Part shown: in pieces, positions 62,403 through 64,000 of the stretch | Layout of the letters: each line of letters opens with the position of its first letter | Numbering within the stretch: position 1 is the first letter of the stretch | Origin: Brevibacillus gelatini | Lineage (GTDB): Bacteria; Bacillota; Bacilli; Brevibacillales; Brevibacillaceae | Length of the DNA: 64,000 bases | Assembly: GCF_003710935.1 (NCBI RefSeq) | Contig: NZ_RHHS01000008.1 | Coordinates: 84,443-148,442, forward strand | Direction: 5' to 3' | The notes under the pieces: generated by a model | The model's database searches: none | Told to the model about the DNA's origin: nothing | Seen by the model: the letters and a program-made list of their open reading frames with translations, nothing else | Translations under genes and position numbers: made by a program

Positions 62403-63736
62403 TACAAGGCGATAACCGCGCGATTCGCTTCGGCTGCCTTGACGCCGAACATCATGCTGACCTCCGACGAGCCTTGGTTAATCATCTCCAGGTTGATTTT
62501 CGCCGCCGCGAGCGCCGTCGCCGCTCTGGCTGTAGTGCCGACTGATTGACGCATTCCTTCCCCGACAATCATCACGAGCGCGAGGCTGTGCTGCACGGTG
62601 ACATCATCGGCCTCCAACTCGCGGAAAATCCGCTCGATAATCCGCTTCTCCTTGTCTTCGGTGAGGTCTTTTTCACGCACGATCACGGAAATGTTGTCAA
62701 TGCCCGACGGGGTGTGCTCGTAGGAAATGCCCTCTTCCTCGAAAATTTGCAAAAGCTTGCGGCCAAAGCCAATCTCGCGGTTCATCAAATATTTACTGAC
62801 GTAGATGCTGCAAAAGCCGCTGTCGCTGGCAATCCCCGACACCTGGTTGGTCGCGCACAGACGCTCGGCTACGATCATCGTTCCCGGCGCGGACGGATTG
62901 TTTGTATTTTTGATGCAAACAGGAATGTCCGCCTGGTACGCCGGAATCAGCGCTTCCTCATGAAAGACGCTGAAGCCCGAATAGGACAGCTCCCGCATCT
63001 CGCGGTAAGTGATTTCCTTCACTTCTCGCGGATTGGCGATCAGATTGGGATTGACGACGTACACGGAATCGACATCCGTGAAGTTTTCGTACACGTCCGC
63101 TGTCACCGCTGCGGCCAAAATCGCACCGGTAATATCGGAACCGCCCCGCGAAAACGTCACCAGCTCGCCGCTCGTCGCATAGCCAAAGAAGCCGGGAAAG
63201 ACTGTAATCCCCTCTCTCTCCCGCAGCGCGGCAAGCTTCTCGTAAGCTTCCGGCAAGACGTGGGCGTTGCCCGCTTCATCTGACACCAGCAATCCGGCGT
63301 CTTTCGGATTCACATAGCTGGCCTCTTCACCCAGGCTCCGCAAATAATGCGCCACGATCTTCGCGCACGTATCTTCTCCCGCAGCCTTGACTGCATCCAT
63401 AAACCGTTCGGCTGACAGCCCCTTCCGGTTGCTCAGCACCGCGTCAAGCTCGCCTTCCAGTTGCTTCCCGATGTGCTCGCCCAATCCAAGCTCTGCCACG
63501 ATCTCCCGATAACGCTGAAAAACAGCCTGTTTCTCCGCGTCAGCCAGTCCGTCCTGCAAAAAACGGGTAGCGTAGCAAATCAGCAGGTCGGTCACTTTCG
63601 TATCATCCTTATGTCTTTTGCCGGGGGCCGAAACGACGACAATCCGCCGCTCCCGATCTGCCAAAACGATGTTGCACACTTTTTTGATTTGCTCGGCATT
63701 CGCCAGGGAAGTGCCCCCAAATTTTGCTACTTTCAT
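62327..63736 (-). CDS. Aspartate kinase, class III-like
   Basis: 469 residues, the first step from aspartate to Lys, Met and Thr. N-terminal MKVAKFGGTSLANAEQIKKV, the catalytic FSRGGSDITGA block, and two C-terminal ACT domains (GFCSIYVSKYLMNREIGFG and LALVMIVGEGM). The size and opening fit the single-chain B. subtilis YclM (AK III) better than the alpha/beta LysC. ATG follows GGAGGAG. The acidic, Ser-rich C-terminal tail overlaps the JAB gene antisense. Confidence 0.9.
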   Translation of the reverse strand: MKVAKFGGTSLANAEQIKKVCNIVLADRERRIVVVSAPGKRHKDDTKVTDLLICYATRFLQDGLADAEKQAVFQRYREIVAELGLGEHIGKQLEGELDAVLSNRKGLSAERFMDAVKAAGEDTCAKIVAHYLRSLGEEASYVNPKDAGLLVSDEAGNAHVLPEAYEKLAALREREGITVFPGFFGYATSGELVTFSRGGSDITGAILAAAVTADVYENFTDVDSVYVVNPNLIANPREVKEITYREMRELSYSGFSVFHEEALIPAYQADIPVCIKNTNNPSAPGTMIVAERLCATNQVSGIASDSGFCSIYVSKYLMNREIGFGRKLLQIFEEEGISYEHTPSGIDNISVIVREKDLTEDKEKRIIERIFRELEADDVTVQHSLALVMIVGEGMRQSVGTTARAATALAAAKINLEMINQGSSEVSMMFGVKAAEANRAVIALYQEFFGDDAESADEVSATSVASVSV

Positions 63737-63834
63737 CTCTACTCCTCCATCTATCCGCTCTTGGCCGTTCTTTTTCTTTCTGAAAGTCTGTTACTAGCTT
63801 AATGTATCCACCCAAAAAGTACAAGTGTCTTTTT

Positions 63835-64000
63835 CAGAAGGACACAAACAGTGGCGCAAAGCTGCAGGAGAGAGAGTCGGCTGCCGCTTCGTAACCGCAA
63901 GCAACTGATGAGCCTATCCGGCCACTGGAAGCAGTTGGACAGTGCCGATGAATACAGCAAGGGGCTGTCTCAAACTACCATGGCCTGACAGCCACCACAT
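63835..64000 (+). ncRNA. Possible structured leader RNA with terminator, cut by the window edge
   Basis: The stretch GGACACAAACAGTGGCGCAA through GTCGGCTGCCGC, CGTAACCGCAAG and GCCACTGGAAGCAG has many short complementary words, then GGGGCTGTC (63965-63973) pairs with GACAGCC (63987-63993) like an expression-platform terminator. It would regulate a plus-strand gene beyond 64000. No known riboswitch consensus fits well. The remainder of 63737-63834 holds the yclM-type leader, where I see no lysine riboswitch. Confidence 0.3.

Noticed and set aside
63737..63834. Lysine riboswitch ahead of the aspartate kinase
   Set aside because: I looked for the L-box blocks on the minus strand and found none in the 100 bases before the gene; the region is also too short for the usual ~175-base aptamer.

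Overview
The window comes from the chromosome of a spore-forming Bacillales bacterium, most likely Brevibacillus or a close relative. Evidence: the gene order follows the Bacillus subtilis yut/yun region (yuzB, yutJ, yuzD, yutI, yutH, yutG/pgpA, yutF/nagD, yutE, yutD, yutC, lipA, yunA, yunB, yunC, yunD, yunE, yunF) with insertions between blocks; there are many sporulation and germination genes (Spo0E-like, YutH, YhcN/YlaJ lipoprotein, a Tyr/Pro-rich coat-like protein, a gerA-type operon, YunB); menaquinone synthesis uses the futalosine-route enzyme MqnE; and strong Shine-Dalgarno sites commonly precede GTG or TTG starts. The species is inferred.

Layout. 1-9.4 kb: a CuA-type cupredoxin lipoprotein, a DUF4173 membrane protein, erpA, a Spo0E-like gene, mqnE, yuzB/yutJ, and a three-gene operon (small membrane protein, TPR protein, TPR-AAA+ ATPase) preceded by a decayed ATP-grasp gene. 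9.9-14.2 kb: an accessory patch with an IS256-family relic and a polymorphic toxin pair (DUF4280 N-terminus with LHH nuclease end, plus SUKH immunity). 14.4-20.9 kb: yuzD, mccB-mccA, yutI, an operon of yutH with a hydroxyacid dehydrogenase and a hydrolase, then pgpA. 20.9-26.2 kb: two tandem toxin-immunity modules inserted exactly at the convergent 3' ends of pgpA and nagD. The modules share a nearly identical DUF4280 N-terminal half but have different toxin ends and different immunity genes, and each is followed by an extra copy of the pgpA 3' end. 26.2-45.6 kb: nagD, a SufR-like regulator, yutE, glpX, coat and lipoprotein genes, lipA, yhaO-yhaN, yunA, a TetR-aldehyde dehydrogenase pair with its own palindromic operator, and a gerA-type operon. 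45.6-48.1 kb: an AT-rich island bounded by ISL3- and IS256-type transposase relics, carrying a secreted protein and a small membrane protein. 48.1-52.3 kb: ribD-ribE-ribBA-ribH behind two tandem FMN riboswitches, each with its own terminator. 52.3-64 kb: HAD phosphatase, yunB, hemAT, corA, an HD-GYP protein, yunC, a small protein, yunD, yunE, yunF, a JAMM protease and an aspartate kinase.

The strongest findings are the tandem toxin cassette at pgpA/nagD, which looks like a repeatable insertion site that restores the host gene end, and the double FMN riboswitch. The rest is mostly conserved Bacillales chromosome.
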